From Litoribacter ruber (GTDB lineage: Bacteria; Bacteroidota; Bacteroidia; Cytophagales; Cyclobacteriaceae): 64,000 nucleotides of DNA. The stretch is taken from assembly GCF_018500185.1 (NCBI RefSeq), contig NZ_JAHBGI010000002.1:1-64000 (forward strand), read 5' to 3'. Both the position numbers and the translations under genes were made by a program. This document shows positions 1 through 8,889 of the stretch, piece after piece (within the stretch, counting starts at the first letter, position 1; every line of letters starts with the position of its first letter). The notes below the pieces were generated by a model. The model was not told the DNA's origin. It ran no database searches and saw nothing but the letters and a program-made list of their open reading frames with translations.

Positions 1-153
1 ATGACTTGGTCTTTTCCTATCATCGCTGTAATGCCAGGTGGAGGCACGATAGCATTTGGCTTTTTTGCAGTGGCCATGATACTTCAATTTGGATTTGTGA
101 TTAAATATTTTCCTGAAACGAAGGGAAAAGTACTGGAAGAGGAACTTGCATAA
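1..153 (+). CDS. Sugar porter family MFS transporter, C-terminal end (partial)
   Basis: Only the last 50 codons are inside the window; frame 1 is open from base 1 and ends at TAA 151-153, so the gene continues upstream. The visible part has one hydrophobic segment (roughly residues 14-36) followed by the motif PETKGK and an acidic tail. PETKG after the last transmembrane helix is the classic signature of the sugar porter branch of the major facilitator superfamily, which imports sugars by proton symport across the inner membrane. The substrate cannot be told from this end. The Met at base 1 is probably an internal residue. Confidence 0.8.
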   Translation: MTWSFPIIAVMPGGGTIAFGFFAVAMILQFGFVIKYFPETKGKVLEEELA

Positions 154-183
154 CTGACGGGCTACACCTTCTGGATTGGGTAT

Positions 184-300
184 TCGCCCTGCGGCCTGGT
201 TTAGGGGTTTAGAAACCGCGAAGCGACGAGGAAGATGAGGCGTTGGTTTCACGCCACGAGCGCAAAGAGAATGCGCAAAGGGCGCGGCGTTGCCTACAGC
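184..300. repeat. Dispersed intergenic repeat, GGCCTGCGGCC-type, copy 1
   Basis: Begins with CCTGCGGCCTGGTTTAGG followed by GGTTTAGAAACCGCGAAG. The same block recurs at about 515-565, 1386-1425, 8697-8840 and 10186-10330, always between genes. The core GGCC-TGC-GGCC is a small palindrome. The 428-bp gap 154-581 otherwise holds the 138-bp direct repeat at 406-543 and no convincing gene. Confidence 0.7.
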
Positions 301-405
301 TCCGTTAGGAGCGGCCGATATAATAACCGCCGGTGGCAACCGGCGGGCAGCAAACACCTACCACATCACAAGTCCCAGAGGGACGCACCATATAAATTCC
401 TGAGT

Positions 406-543
406 GAAGCCGCAGGATGGGGATGGCGTGGTTTGCTCTAAACTACTAAACCTCCCGATCCCCGCAGGGATGATCAAGGAATAAACTTCTAACCTACGTA
501 GTTTAGGAGGTTATTCGGCCTGCGGCCTAGTTTAGGGGTTTAG
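406..543 (+). repeat. 138-bp direct repeat, left copy
   Basis: This block is nearly identical to 1277-1414 and lies in the same orientation. The two copies bracket the TlpA-like gene. Both contain GGCGTGGTTTGCTCTAAACT and the self-complementary stretch CCTACGTAGTTTAGGAGG, and end with GGTTTAG. Confidence 0.85.
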
Positions 544-581
544 AAATCGCGAAGCGGTGAAAACGATTAGGGGGGTGGGGG

Positions 582-1133
582 CTAGTGGGTAGCAACGGAT
601 ATGTTATCCAGTTCCCCATCAATAAATTCCCGAATGATCCTGTTGTAAGAGGTGGAGGCACCTGGGAGTACTTTGCCTAGGGTTCCGTCGGATTTGATCA
701 AGAGGTGGAAGGGTACTGCCCTGCCTTTTTTGTTTGTTTCAAAGGATTTGATGTATCGGTTTACTTCGAGGTTGCCGAAGACCTGCTCGTAATTGAAGAT
801 CAGGTCCGGGCGCTTATTGTTATAGTTTCTAAAGTTGAACATGCCCAATTTATCAGGGTGTTCATCGGAGAAAGCGATAAACCTTACTTTTTCATTTTGG
901 TAGTCTTCCACTATCTGGTTGAGATCCGGGATTTCCCCTATACAGGGCTGGCACCAGGTTCCCCAAAAGTTGACGATCAATATTTCATCCTCCTTAATGT
1001 CTTCATCAATCATATCGCTGATGGCTTTTCTGACATTGGCAGGGGAATCAGCTTTATATAGGCTCGCATCTGGTAAGGCAAAAGCCAGAAATATTATGAT
1101 GAAAGCGGCTGGAAAGGTATAAGGTTTGGTCAT
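582..1133 (-). CDS. TlpA-like thioredoxin-fold protein
   Basis: A thiol-disulfide oxidoreductase of the TlpA/ResA type, expected in the periplasm attached to or released from the inner membrane, where such proteins reduce or isomerise disulfides, for example during cytochrome c maturation. With the chosen ATG at 1133 it is 183 residues: an N-terminal hydrophobic signal or anchor (about residues 8-22), then the redox motif W60-C61-Q-P-C64 preceded by IVNFWGT, and a later VPFHLLI segment containing the conserved cis-Pro region. An upstream in-frame ATG at 1208 would add 25 residues before the signal sequence and is less likely. The gene stands alone between two copies of a 138-bp repeat. Confidence 0.8.
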   Translation of the reverse strand: MTKPYTFPAAFIIIFLAFALPDASLYKADSPANVRKAISDMIDEDIKEDEILIVNFWGTWCQPCIGEIPDLNQIVEDYQNEKVRFIAFSDEHPDKLGMFNFRNYNNKRPDLIFNYEQVFGNLEVNRYIKSFETNKKGRAVPFHLLIKSDGTLGKVLPGASTSYNRIIREFIDGELDNISVATH

Positions 1134-1276
1134 GTGAATCTTGTAAAAATCAGTGGGTTGATACCTAAATAATCTTTTCAATATAGATGTTTTAGTTTTG
1201 CGGTGCAAATACAGATGGTGGTACCCACCGCAAAGAAAATAAAGAAGCGCAAAGAATTATTAGTTTAATGGTAAGG

Positions 1277-1414
1277 GAAGCCGCAGGGTGGTGATGGCGT
1301 GGTTTGCTCTAAACTCCTAAACCTCCCTATCCCCGCAGGGATGATCAAGGAATAAACTTCTAACCTACGTAGTTTAGGAGGTTATTCGGCCTGCGGTCTG
1401 GTTTAGGGGTTTAG
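1277..1414 (+). repeat. 138-bp direct repeat, right copy
   Basis: Second copy of the 406-543 repeat. The rest of the 1134-1666 gap is AT-rich, especially 1440-1660, and would hold the promoter of the large gene at 1667; I see no clear TAnnTTTG box there. Confidence 0.85.
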
Positions 1415-1666
1415 TAACCGCGGCCAGCCCTCTAACCCATCTACCATTTTAATATTCTGCAATCTCATGCATCTAAATGTATTTTATGGATACAAATATG
1501 ATTTGCAAAATATTGTTTTAATTTATAGGGTCTGAAAGTTTGTAAATATTGGGGATTTAGTTTTAATTAGGGGCTAAATAAATACCAGTACTTCAGTGGT
1601 TTGGGTTAAAGGAAAAGTTAGAAGGTACAGGGAATATTCAATTATTGTCCATTTTAACTTTACCCT

Positions 1667-4600
1667 ATGAAAAAAACTCTACTGTTTTGTATTGCCTTCC
1701 TTTTTGCCTTTTCAGCTTTTTCACAACATGTCTTTGACGCCAATTTTGCGCCTAAGTTTTATGATTATGCCAAAGCAGAGCAGGCCCTGGCCCAGCCCGA
1801 CGGGAAAATCATTGTTGCAGGTAATTTTATCGAAATCGATGGGAAGGAAGTGTCCGGATTGGTCAGGCTTAACCCTGACGGTACGCTGGACCCAAGCTTC
1901 AAATTCGACTGGGCGCCCATTACCATGGTGCGGAGGATGGAAATCGGCCCTGACAACAAAATCTATGTCCTTAATGGCAGCAGGGTAGGAAAGGGGCAGA
2001 CGCTCTTACGGCTTTTTGAGGATGGGTCGGTGGACACCTCCTTTGAAATCTCCCTGGATACGGAGATCATGGAATTTGCCATCCTCCCTTCCGGAAACAT
2101 CGTGGCCCGTCATTTCCAGCGCCATGGCCCCTTGCTTCATATGTATGATGCGCAAGGGAAAAAGGTTGAGGATTTCCAGGTGGAAAGTAACACTGTAGAC
2201 TTTACCCACCTTGCGGTGCAGGGGGAGAAAATCCTGGCGCTTATCCCTTCTTTTGAGGAAGGACCGTCCAGCTATAAGCTTAGCAGGCTTATGCCCGACG
2301 GCAAGTTTGACCCAACTTTTGATTCGCCGGTTCGCTACAGTACCATTCCGCATTACCACCAGATTGTGGTATGGCCGGACAATAAATTCACCTTATACGG
2401 ATTCCTATCTTCTGAGCAAAGGCAACTTGCCAGGTTTATGCCTGACGGGGAGTTGGATCCCACCTATGCCAATCCGGTGTTCGGCTCAAATTATGACATC
2501 CTGAAATATTCACCGGCTCAAAACGGAGAGCTGTTTATCCTCGACAGGGAGGATTTTAGGGAGGTCACACTGCGCAAACTCAGCAACCAGGGGGGGCAGC
2601 AGTTTTCCTTTCCCGGTATGACGTTGAGTTCCGAGGAGAGAAGCGAGTCCGAACAGGGCATCATCCCCCTGGCTTTGCCTGACGGGGGACTGCTGGTGTA
2701 TGGAGCCTTCAGCAAAATTGCCGATCATAATTCTTTCGGAATTACCAAAATTGACCTGTTCAACAGGATTGTGGAGAACTTCAATCCGGAACTTTTAAAA
2801 GCAGGTTCTACACAAGTGGCCAAAATGGACCATCAGGGAAGACTTCTGGTCGGGGGGGATTTTGTGAAGGTCAACGGGCATTTTGCCAACAGTTTGACAA
2901 GGTTTAAGAGAACCGGTGAAGTGGACGTCACTTTTACTGCAAATTACCTCAAGCAGCGGAAAAATGCGGTTACCGATATTTTTATAAATGAGGATCATGA
3001 GGTTTATGTGGGGCTGGAAGTTCCTTGGACCTCAGCGGATTTTCTCCACCAACTCAACGATCAGGGAGTGTTGATGGATGATTTCAAGGAGAAATTTATG
3101 GTGCTGTCCTTGGGCGATGGAGTCCGGAAAATTCTGCCTTTGGAAGACGGAGGATTTTTGGTTGGCGGAAACTTTATGGCCGATAAAAACAACCTGAAGC
3201 CCCAATACCATCTGGTCAAATTCAACAGGGACCATTCCTTTGATCAGGACTTTAACGTGACGCCCCACTTCAGCAATATGACAAGGCTTTACACCATGGG
3301 CATCTCAAACGGGCAGCTTTACACCTCCTCTTTTGACAGAGACGACAATTACCATTTGAAGGTGTTTGGCCTAGATGGCGAGTTTGTCCGGGATTCGGTT
3401 TTCCAGGAAAGCGCCAATTATTCCGTCAGGGCGATCACGGCCTTGCCGGGAGGTAAAACACTTATTTCCGGAGGACCCAACCGCCAATTCAGTGAAAATG
3501 ACAGCTTCAGGAATTTTGTACTGGACAGCCTTGGAAACATAACTGAGGGTAATTTTTCGCATAGACGCTTTATGGTGAATGACGTACAGGTGCTGCTGGA
3601 TTCAACGCTATTGTGGGGAGGAACCTTTTCTTCTTTCAACAATTTCAACACCCCATATATTGCCAGAACTGACATGGAGGGGATGATCAAGGCGGTGGAT
3701 ACCGAGCTCAATGGACCGATTGAAACCATCAATTATTTGGAAAATGGTTTTCTGGCCTTGTCCGGTACATTCACGGAAGCCAATAAACAGCCCAGATTTG
3801 GCTTTGCAATCCTACGAGGGCCGCGCATTTCCCCAAGAATCATTGGGATTAAGGGACCGGGCATTTTTGGCCAAAATGAAACCATTGACCTTGGGGACCT
3901 TTTGGAGGTCATCGATATGGACAACAGTTTTCCTACAGGATATACTTTCAAAATCTTGGGCAATGAAGTCGGCTACAGCATTGGGGAGGGAAGTATCACT
4001 ACCGAAAAGGGTTATGTGGGCCCTCTGACATTTGAGGTGCAGGTCAACGACGGGGAAAGGGACAGCAATATTTTTGCGGTGGAGCTCCAAGTGGAAAGCT
4101 ATACCAAGATTCAAGTGTTGGGGACCAGCCTTCCTGAGATGATTGCCAAAAACGGGTATCTGGAAATCAAGTTGGAGGACCTGGAACTGAACCTTGACCC
4201 AGAAGATGAGGGGTACAAAGATCTTCTGATCGTGATCGAGGAAGGTGAGCATTATTCTGTAGTTGATGGAAAAATCATACCTGACACCGATTATTTGGGT
4301 GAACTCAAAGTAACCTTCAGGGTGGATTTTGGCAGTGTAGAAGGATTGCCTTATATCCATAATCTGTTGGTAAGGGACTTTGAAATGCCTGTGATAGTAG
4401 GGACAACCTTGACATCTGACCGCTATTTGAATGAAAAGATAGGGGTGACCATTGGGGAGCTTGTTTTCGAAGAAAACCCAGAAATGAACCTCCAAGGTTT
4501 TGTGCTAAAACTTCATGCAGGAGCCAATTATATTATTGAAGGGGATACCATTGTTCCTTCAGACCATTTTAAGGGAACCGTTAGGGTAGGCATCAGTCTG

Positions 4601-5500
4601 GTCAAAGGAGAAGAGGAAACCAATGTATATATAGCTGAATTCAACATGGGTGCCTTGGAACTTCCACGGCCTCAAATCACCAGAGTAGCCTTGCCAAGGG
4701 TGATCAACCTGAATGATAGCCTGATCCTGACTTTGGAGGATCTGGTGTTGAGTATAGGACTTACGGAACAGGAGAAGGAGTATTATAAGGTAAATATCAG
4801 TGAGGGGGAAAACTTCCGGATAAATGGACAGAGCATATCCCCGGTGAGGGCCTTTACCGGAAAGATGACCATACCGATATTCCTTACCGCTCCGGATTAC
4901 ATCAGCAATGTTTACCTCTGGGAGGTCACCGTGCTTGATCTGGTAATTCCAAAGATTGCGGAAGTGAAGCACGAAAAGGTAATCCCTCCGGGCCAGAACC
5001 TTCGGATCAAAGCAGAGGATTTGGAGTTTGATGAAGATATCCCGGCAGATCAAATGGAGTTTTTGAAGATTAACATTCTTCCCGGCGAGCATTACGAAGT
5101 TGAGGAAGAGGATATCATCCCTGAGAAGAATTACGAGGGCATGATCACCGTGGGCCTTGAGGCAGAGTTTGGCAAATACAACACCCAGACCGCCTATATC
5201 AACTTCAGGGTTTCGGCAGTTACAGGCATTTCCATGCTGGAGAACGTCTCCAACAAAGTGAGAACCTATCCCAACCCGACAACAGGTGAGCTGAACATAG
5301 AGGTCAACTACCTGCAGCAGGGCACCACCATGATAGAGGTGATGAATCCGGCAGGCAAAGTGTTGCTGCAGCAGCTGATCGATAAGGACAGCGAGAAACT
5401 GATGCTCAACCTCTCCTTGGCCAATCTCCCAAATGGCCTGTACATTCTGAGAATCAGGACGCAGGACAAGGTTGCCATTAAGAAGGTTCAGAAGAGGTAG
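1667..5500 (+). CDS. Delta-60-repeat beta-propeller protein with T9SS sorting domain
   Basis: A 1277-residue secreted protein. Residues 1-20 form a signal peptide ending AFSQ. Residues about 40-750 contain delta-60 (DUF5122) propeller repeats: blocks such as QPDGKIIVAGNF followed by RLNPDGTLDPSF recur many times. The middle (about 770-1190) consists of repeated beta-rich segments of about 100 residues. The last about 80 residues match a T9SS type A C-terminal domain (YPNPTTGELNIEV, then NLPNGLYILRI and a basic KKVQKR end). It is therefore predicted to pass Sec and then T9SS to the cell surface or medium. The function of such proteins is unknown; adhesion or surface architecture is a guess. 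A perfect palindromic terminator follows. Confidence 0.85.
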   Translation: MKKTLLFCIAFLFAFSAFSQHVFDANFAPKFYDYAKAEQALAQPDGKIIVAGNFIEIDGKEVSGLVRLNPDGTLDPSFKFDWAPITMVRRMEIGPDNKIYVLNGSRVGKGQTLLRLFEDGSVDTSFEISLDTEIMEFAILPSGNIVARHFQRHGPLLHMYDAQGKKVEDFQVESNTVDFTHLAVQGEKILALIPSFEEGPSSYKLSRLMPDGKFDPTFDSPVRYSTIPHYHQIVVWPDNKFTLYGFLSSEQRQLARFMPDGELDPTYANPVFGSNYDILKYSPAQNGELFILDREDFREVTLRKLSNQGGQQFSFPGMTLSSEERSESEQGIIPLALPDGGLLVYGAFSKIADHNSFGITKIDLFNRIVENFNPELLKAGSTQVAKMDHQGRLLVGGDFVKVNGHFANSLTRFKRTGEVDVTFTANYLKQRKNAVTDIFINEDHEVYVGLEVPWTSADFLHQLNDQGVLMDDFKEKFMVLSLGDGVRKILPLEDGGFLVGGNFMADKNNLKPQYHLVKFNRDHSFDQDFNVTPHFSNMTRLYTMGISNGQLYTSSFDRDDNYHLKVFGLDGEFVRDSVFQESANYSVRAITALPGGKTLISGGPNRQFSENDSFRNFVLDSLGNITEGNFSHRRFMVNDVQVLLDSTLLWGGTFSSFNNFNTPYIARTDMEGMIKAVDTELNGPIETINYLENGFLALSGTFTEANKQPRFGFAILRGPRISPRIIGIKGPGIFGQNETIDLGDLLEVIDMDNSFPTGYTFKILGNEVGYSIGEGSITTEKGYVGPLTFEVQVNDGERDSNIFAVELQVESYTKIQVLGTSLPEMIAKNGYLEIKLEDLELNLDPEDEGYKDLLIVIEEGEHYSVVDGKIIPDTDYLGELKVTFRVDFGSVEGLPYIHNLLVRDFEMPVIVGTTLTSDRYLNEKIGVTIGELVFEENPEMNLQGFVLKLHAGANYIIEGDTIVPSDHFKGTVRVGISLVKGEEETNVYIAEFNMGALELPRPQITRVALPRVINLNDSLILTLEDLVLSIGLTEQEKEYYKVNISEGENFRINGQSISPVRAFTGKMTIPIFLTAPDYISNVYLWEVTVLDLVIPKIAEVKHEKVIPPGQNLRIKAEDLEFDEDIPADQMEFLKINILPGEHYEVEEEDIIPEKNYEGMITVGLEAEFGKYNTQTAYINFRVSAVTGISMLENVSNKVRTYPNPTTGELNIEVNYLQQGTTMIEVMNPAGKVLLQQLIDKDSEKLMLNLSLANLPNGLYILRIRTQDKVAIKKVQKR

Positions 5501-5505
5501 GGTTG

Positions 5506-5560
5506 TATCCCCCCTTGTAGGGGCGAAAAATTTTTCGCCCCTACAAGGGGGGATACTTTT
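5506..5560 (+). terminator. Perfect 50-bp palindrome with T tract (terminator)
   Basis: Two 25-base arms (5506-5530 and 5531-5555) are exactly complementary with no spacer; the centre is CGAAAAATTTTTCG. CTTTTTT follows directly, so it should act as an intrinsic terminator for the 1667-5500 gene. It is symmetrical, so it could also stop transcription from the other strand. Confidence 0.8.
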
Positions 5561-5588
5561 TTATTAGAATCAAATACATTTTATCAAA

Positions 5589-6122
5589 ATGAAAAAGTTT
5601 TTGCTTTTGGGGATCCTGCAGGTCCTGGTTTTACAGTTTGCTTTTGCGAAGGGAAGCTCTTTTGTTGATTTGGGTGATCGGGTGGTATGGCAAACAGCTG
5701 AATTCCAAGTAGAATTAAGCAATTCTGGTGAGGATGATCTCAATTTTGATGCATTGTGGGAGATAGGGCTCCCCAGTCTAAGGATTTTGGATGATTTTCC
5801 TTTGACCCTTTCACCAGGTGAGACTACATATCTTAGAATGAGTTTTGTCCCTGAAAATGTTGGGGAATTTAAAGGAGAGATAGGATTTGATAATGGGTTT
5901 AGAGTATATATTGAAGGAAGGATCCTGGATTTTGAACAAAAAGTATCTATTATCCTACTGGGCAAAAAAAGCTTTGGGTATGTAGGAGAGGAGCTTACTT
6001 TTGAGGTGGAAGTTGAAAATACAGGTGACATTGCCATTGAAAGTTTTACAATCAGGGAGGAGCATACAGGTTATGATGGTGATATTGGGCCTATTGAACC
6101 AGGAAAGAAGTTGAGCCTGTAG
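5589..6122 (+). CDS. T9SS-exported Ig-like repeat protein, 5' part ended by in-frame TAG
   Basis: N-terminal 177 residues of what appears to be a 1031-codon gene running to 8681. It has a signal peptide (MKKFLLLGILQVLVLQFAFA) and an Ig-like/ASH-type beta domain: VELSNSGEDDLNF, then LSPGETTYLRMSF. It ends at TAG 6120-6122, but the same frame stays open and homologous beyond it: the next codons read IPYTVTQEDI, which aligns with VTEDDI and VTENDI in the two later repeats of the same protein. The stop is therefore most likely a nonsense mutation (or a sequencing error), and this fragment a truncated product. No separate function is expected for it. Confidence 0.7.
   Translation: MKKFLLLGILQVLVLQFAFAKGSSFVDLGDRVVWQTAEFQVELSNSGEDDLNFDALWEIGLPSLRILDDFPLTLSPGETTYLRMSFVPENVGEFKGEIGFDNGFRVYIEGRILDFEQKVSIILLGKKSFGYVGEELTFEVEVENTGDIAIESFTIREEHTGYDGDIGPIEPGKKLSL
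6120..6122 (+). other. In-frame amber codon interrupting 5589-8681
   Basis: Codon 178 of the reconstructed gene. Frame 5589 and frame 6180 are the same, and the protein homology continues through the stop. A CAG-to-TAG transition would restore Gln here. Confidence 0.75.
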
Positions 6123-6179
6123 ATACCCTATACGGTAACCCAGGAGGATATAGAGAGAAATAGTATCCACTTAACGGTT

Positions 6180-8681
6180 GTGGGGACTACTGAGAATGGG
6201 TTTCAATTTTTTCATGAAGAACTCTGGCGGTTTAAACCTGGTGCGATGGTTTCCGTGCCGGAGTTGATTGATTTGGGAGAAATATTTTATAAAGGGAATT
6301 TTACAGAATATCATTATTTTCTTATTGATATTTATAATCCTGGCACAGATACCTTGGAAATTAGGAGCAAACCGCAGAAAGGTTTAAACTTTTTTGAACC
6401 TACAAGTTCTGAACAATTTTTAAAGATATTACCTGGAACATCCCAAAGTTATTCAATGATGTTAACCTTTGGAAAATATGGAGTTTATGAAGGAGAAATA
6501 GTATTTGTCAATAACAGTGTAGACAATTCCGAATTAATAGTGAATTTAAAAGCTACAGTGACTTTTGGACCTCCTGATTGGGATATATCAGCGAGTGTTT
6601 CTAAAAAAGATTTTTCTAAATTGGGAGATTCTATCACTGTATCCATTTCAATTGATAATAAAGGTGATTATGCAATTGGTCTAATAACAGGGCAAGAAAA
6701 TAGATTTTTCTATATAGCAGAATATTTAAAACCCAATAGTTCTATGGATTTCTCTTTTGATTCGCCTGTGACGGAAGATGATATTTTAAACGGAAAAAAA
6801 GAAATTGACTTTATCATTGATGAATTTTCAGGAGAAAGGGTTTTTATTAAAAAAGTAATTCCACTAAAAACTCCGGGAGATGACGCTTTGCTACGCAAAA
6901 TAGAGCCTTCAATCACCCCAGAGGGAAAAACTCCATCTGCGATCCAATTTCAATATGACTGGGAAGAAGAAGTGCTTTCTTTGGCCATTGATCTGGAGAT
7001 CAAGCCGGGTTTTGCTATAGATTGGAATGCTATTGAGCTTCCTTCTCCTTTAAATGAAAGCCATCAATTAATCGTAGAGGAGGCAGGGGCTGCGAACAGT
7101 AGGGTGATGAATACTTTCCAAAGAATTAAAATCGCATCAAAGGATGGCAAACCTTTGCCCAAAGGAGATGGCGTATTATTGGAAATACCTATTGAACCTG
7201 ATTTTTCAGAGGAGTATGAGGTGATTTACGATAATATTATACTGCTTGCTGCCACGGGTGAGGTATTGCCGATCAAGGCAGAAACTTATAGGCTATCTGT
7301 CAATGATCCTACAACAAAAAAACCTTTGGTTTCAGCGCCGGAGTTGATTGATTTGGGGGAGGTGTATTTTGGTAATATTGATTCATTGTTCAATATTGAA
7401 ATCCACAATCCTGGAACAGATACTTTGACAATTAGAGATATCAAAACAAGTGGATATTTTTATTCTGATGATATTGCCTTTTATAGAGAAGCTTTAATTA
7501 TACCTCCTGGAGAGTCGGGGGGATGGCCAATTAGATTTAAGAAAAGAGCTGTGAATATGGTTTTTGAAGGGGAGGTCATATTAGTTAACAATAGTATTAA
7601 CCAACCTGAAATAAGTGTTCAATTAAGAGCGGAAGTCGTCTATGGCCCTGCTATTTGGGAGTTAAATGGTTTTCTAAAGGAGACCTTTTCAAATGTTGGG
7701 GAAGAAATTGACATTAAAATACAAGCTGTTAACTTAAGAAATTATATTATAGGTAGACTGAGAGGTTTGGAAAGAAACTTTAATAGGGAATTATCTTTTC
7801 CATATTGGATCGGCGAATATGATACCTTAGAATTTGATTATAAACATATTGTCACAGAAAATGACATCTTGAACAGCAAAATCGACTTTGACTTTTTTAC
7901 TTCTGATGTCACGGGAAATGAGGTTTCCCTTCATAAGGAGGTCACCTTAAAGATCCAGGAAGATGACGCTTTGCCACGCAAAATAGAGCCTGTTATCATC
8001 AGGGAGGGAAATACTCCTTCGGCCATACAGTTTAAGTTTGAGTGGGAAGAAGAGGTGCTTTCTCTGGCCTTTGATCTGGTGATTAAACCCGGCTTTGCCA
8101 TCGATTGGAGTAAAGTAGAGCTGCCGATTCCCCTTAGGGATACCCATCAATTGACGGTAGAAGATAATGGGGCTCCAAATAGTAGAATGCTGGAAAATGT
8201 TGTCAGGGTAAAAATCACCTCCAAGGATGGGAAACCGTTACCTCAAGGCGAGGGGATACTGTTTAACATTCCCATTGAAGCTGAAGATTCTGAAGAGTAT
8301 GAGGTGAACTTCGACAATATTGTCCTGCTTGCTGCCACAGGCAATGTATTGCCAATCAATGCTGGGAATTACAGACTGGCCGTGAATGATCCGGTGACCG
8401 GGATCTACCCGGAATTCAGGCACCTCAACATCTTAACCCAGAACTACCCGAATCCCTTTAGTAGGGCAACCACCATTAAGGTAAACCTGCCCAAGGAGAT
8501 GAAGGCCAGGTTGGCGGTGTACAGCGTGACCGGCGAAGAGATCATGGTCCTGCTGGATGGCCCGCTGAAGGCTGGCGAACACGAGGTAATGCTGGACGGA
8601 ATGGATTTGAAACCGGGGCTCTATCTTTATCAATTGCAGGCTGATGGGATGGTGTTTCATAGGAGGATGATAAAGCGATGA
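6180..8681 (+). CDS. T9SS-exported Ig-like repeat protein, 3' part (main body)
   Basis: Continuation, in the same frame, of the gene starting at 5589; the GTG at 6180 is only the first possible start after the stop at 6120. The 833 residues hold two long tandem repeats (about residues 20-380 and 380-740). Each begins with PELIDLGE, has an Ig-like/ASH or choice-of-anchor-D-type domain (NPGTDTL), an ED-DALxRKIEP linker and a cohesin-like beta segment (AIQFxxxWEEEVLSLAxDL). A T9SS type A domain closes it (NYPNPFSRATTIKV to LKPGLYLYQL, RRMIKR end). Without the signal peptide this part alone could not be exported, so the locus is either a pseudogene or depends on readthrough. Confidence 0.75.
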   Translation: MGTTENGFQFFHEELWRFKPGAMVSVPELIDLGEIFYKGNFTEYHYFLIDIYNPGTDTLEIRSKPQKGLNFFEPTSSEQFLKILPGTSQSYSMMLTFGKYGVYEGEIVFVNNSVDNSELIVNLKATVTFGPPDWDISASVSKKDFSKLGDSITVSISIDNKGDYAIGLITGQENRFFYIAEYLKPNSSMDFSFDSPVTEDDILNGKKEIDFIIDEFSGERVFIKKVIPLKTPGDDALLRKIEPSITPEGKTPSAIQFQYDWEEEVLSLAIDLEIKPGFAIDWNAIELPSPLNESHQLIVEEAGAANSRVMNTFQRIKIASKDGKPLPKGDGVLLEIPIEPDFSEEYEVIYDNIILLAATGEVLPIKAETYRLSVNDPTTKKPLVSAPELIDLGEVYFGNIDSLFNIEIHNPGTDTLTIRDIKTSGYFYSDDIAFYREALIIPPGESGGWPIRFKKRAVNMVFEGEVILVNNSINQPEISVQLRAEVVYGPAIWELNGFLKETFSNVGEEIDIKIQAVNLRNYIIGRLRGLERNFNRELSFPYWIGEYDTLEFDYKHIVTENDILNSKIDFDFFTSDVTGNEVSLHKEVTLKIQEDDALPRKIEPVIIREGNTPSAIQFKFEWEEEVLSLAFDLVIKPGFAIDWSKVELPIPLRDTHQLTVEDNGAPNSRMLENVVRVKITSKDGKPLPQGEGILFNIPIEAEDSEEYEVNFDNIVLLAATGNVLPINAGNYRLAVNDPVTGIYPEFRHLNILTQNYPNPFSRATTIKVNLPKEMKARLAVYSVTGEEIMVLLDGPLKAGEHEVMLDGMDLKPGLYLYQLQADGMVFHRRMIKR

Positions 8682-8696
8682 TATATGGTGGTTTAG

Positions 8697-8840
8697 TCGG
8701 CCTGCGGCCTGGTTTAGGGGTTTAGAAACCGCGAAGTGGCGAAGATGAGGGTTTGGATCACGCAGCGGCGCTAAGAAAATCGCAAAGGCCGCGACGTTTA
8801 GTGTGGTTAATCTCTTCTTCCCCTCGCCCCGGTCCTTGAG
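8697..8840. repeat. Dispersed intergenic repeat, GGCCTGCGGCC-type
   Basis: Copy of the 184-300 family: CGGCCTGCGGCCTGG, GGTTTAGAAACCGCGAAG, then a GC-rich stretch shared with 10186-10330 ending near CGGTCCTTGAGCAC. It marks the left edge of the tandem array that follows. Confidence 0.7.
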
Positions 8841-8889
8841 CACAGGTTGGTTAAAATGGTTATTATTCCACTGGGCGTAGTTACGCTGT

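Noticed and set aside
235-441. A 68-codon open frame on the plus strand
   Set aside because: It lies in the dispersed GGCCTGCGGCC repeat and its neighbours, has no recognisable domain and a repeat-like composition.
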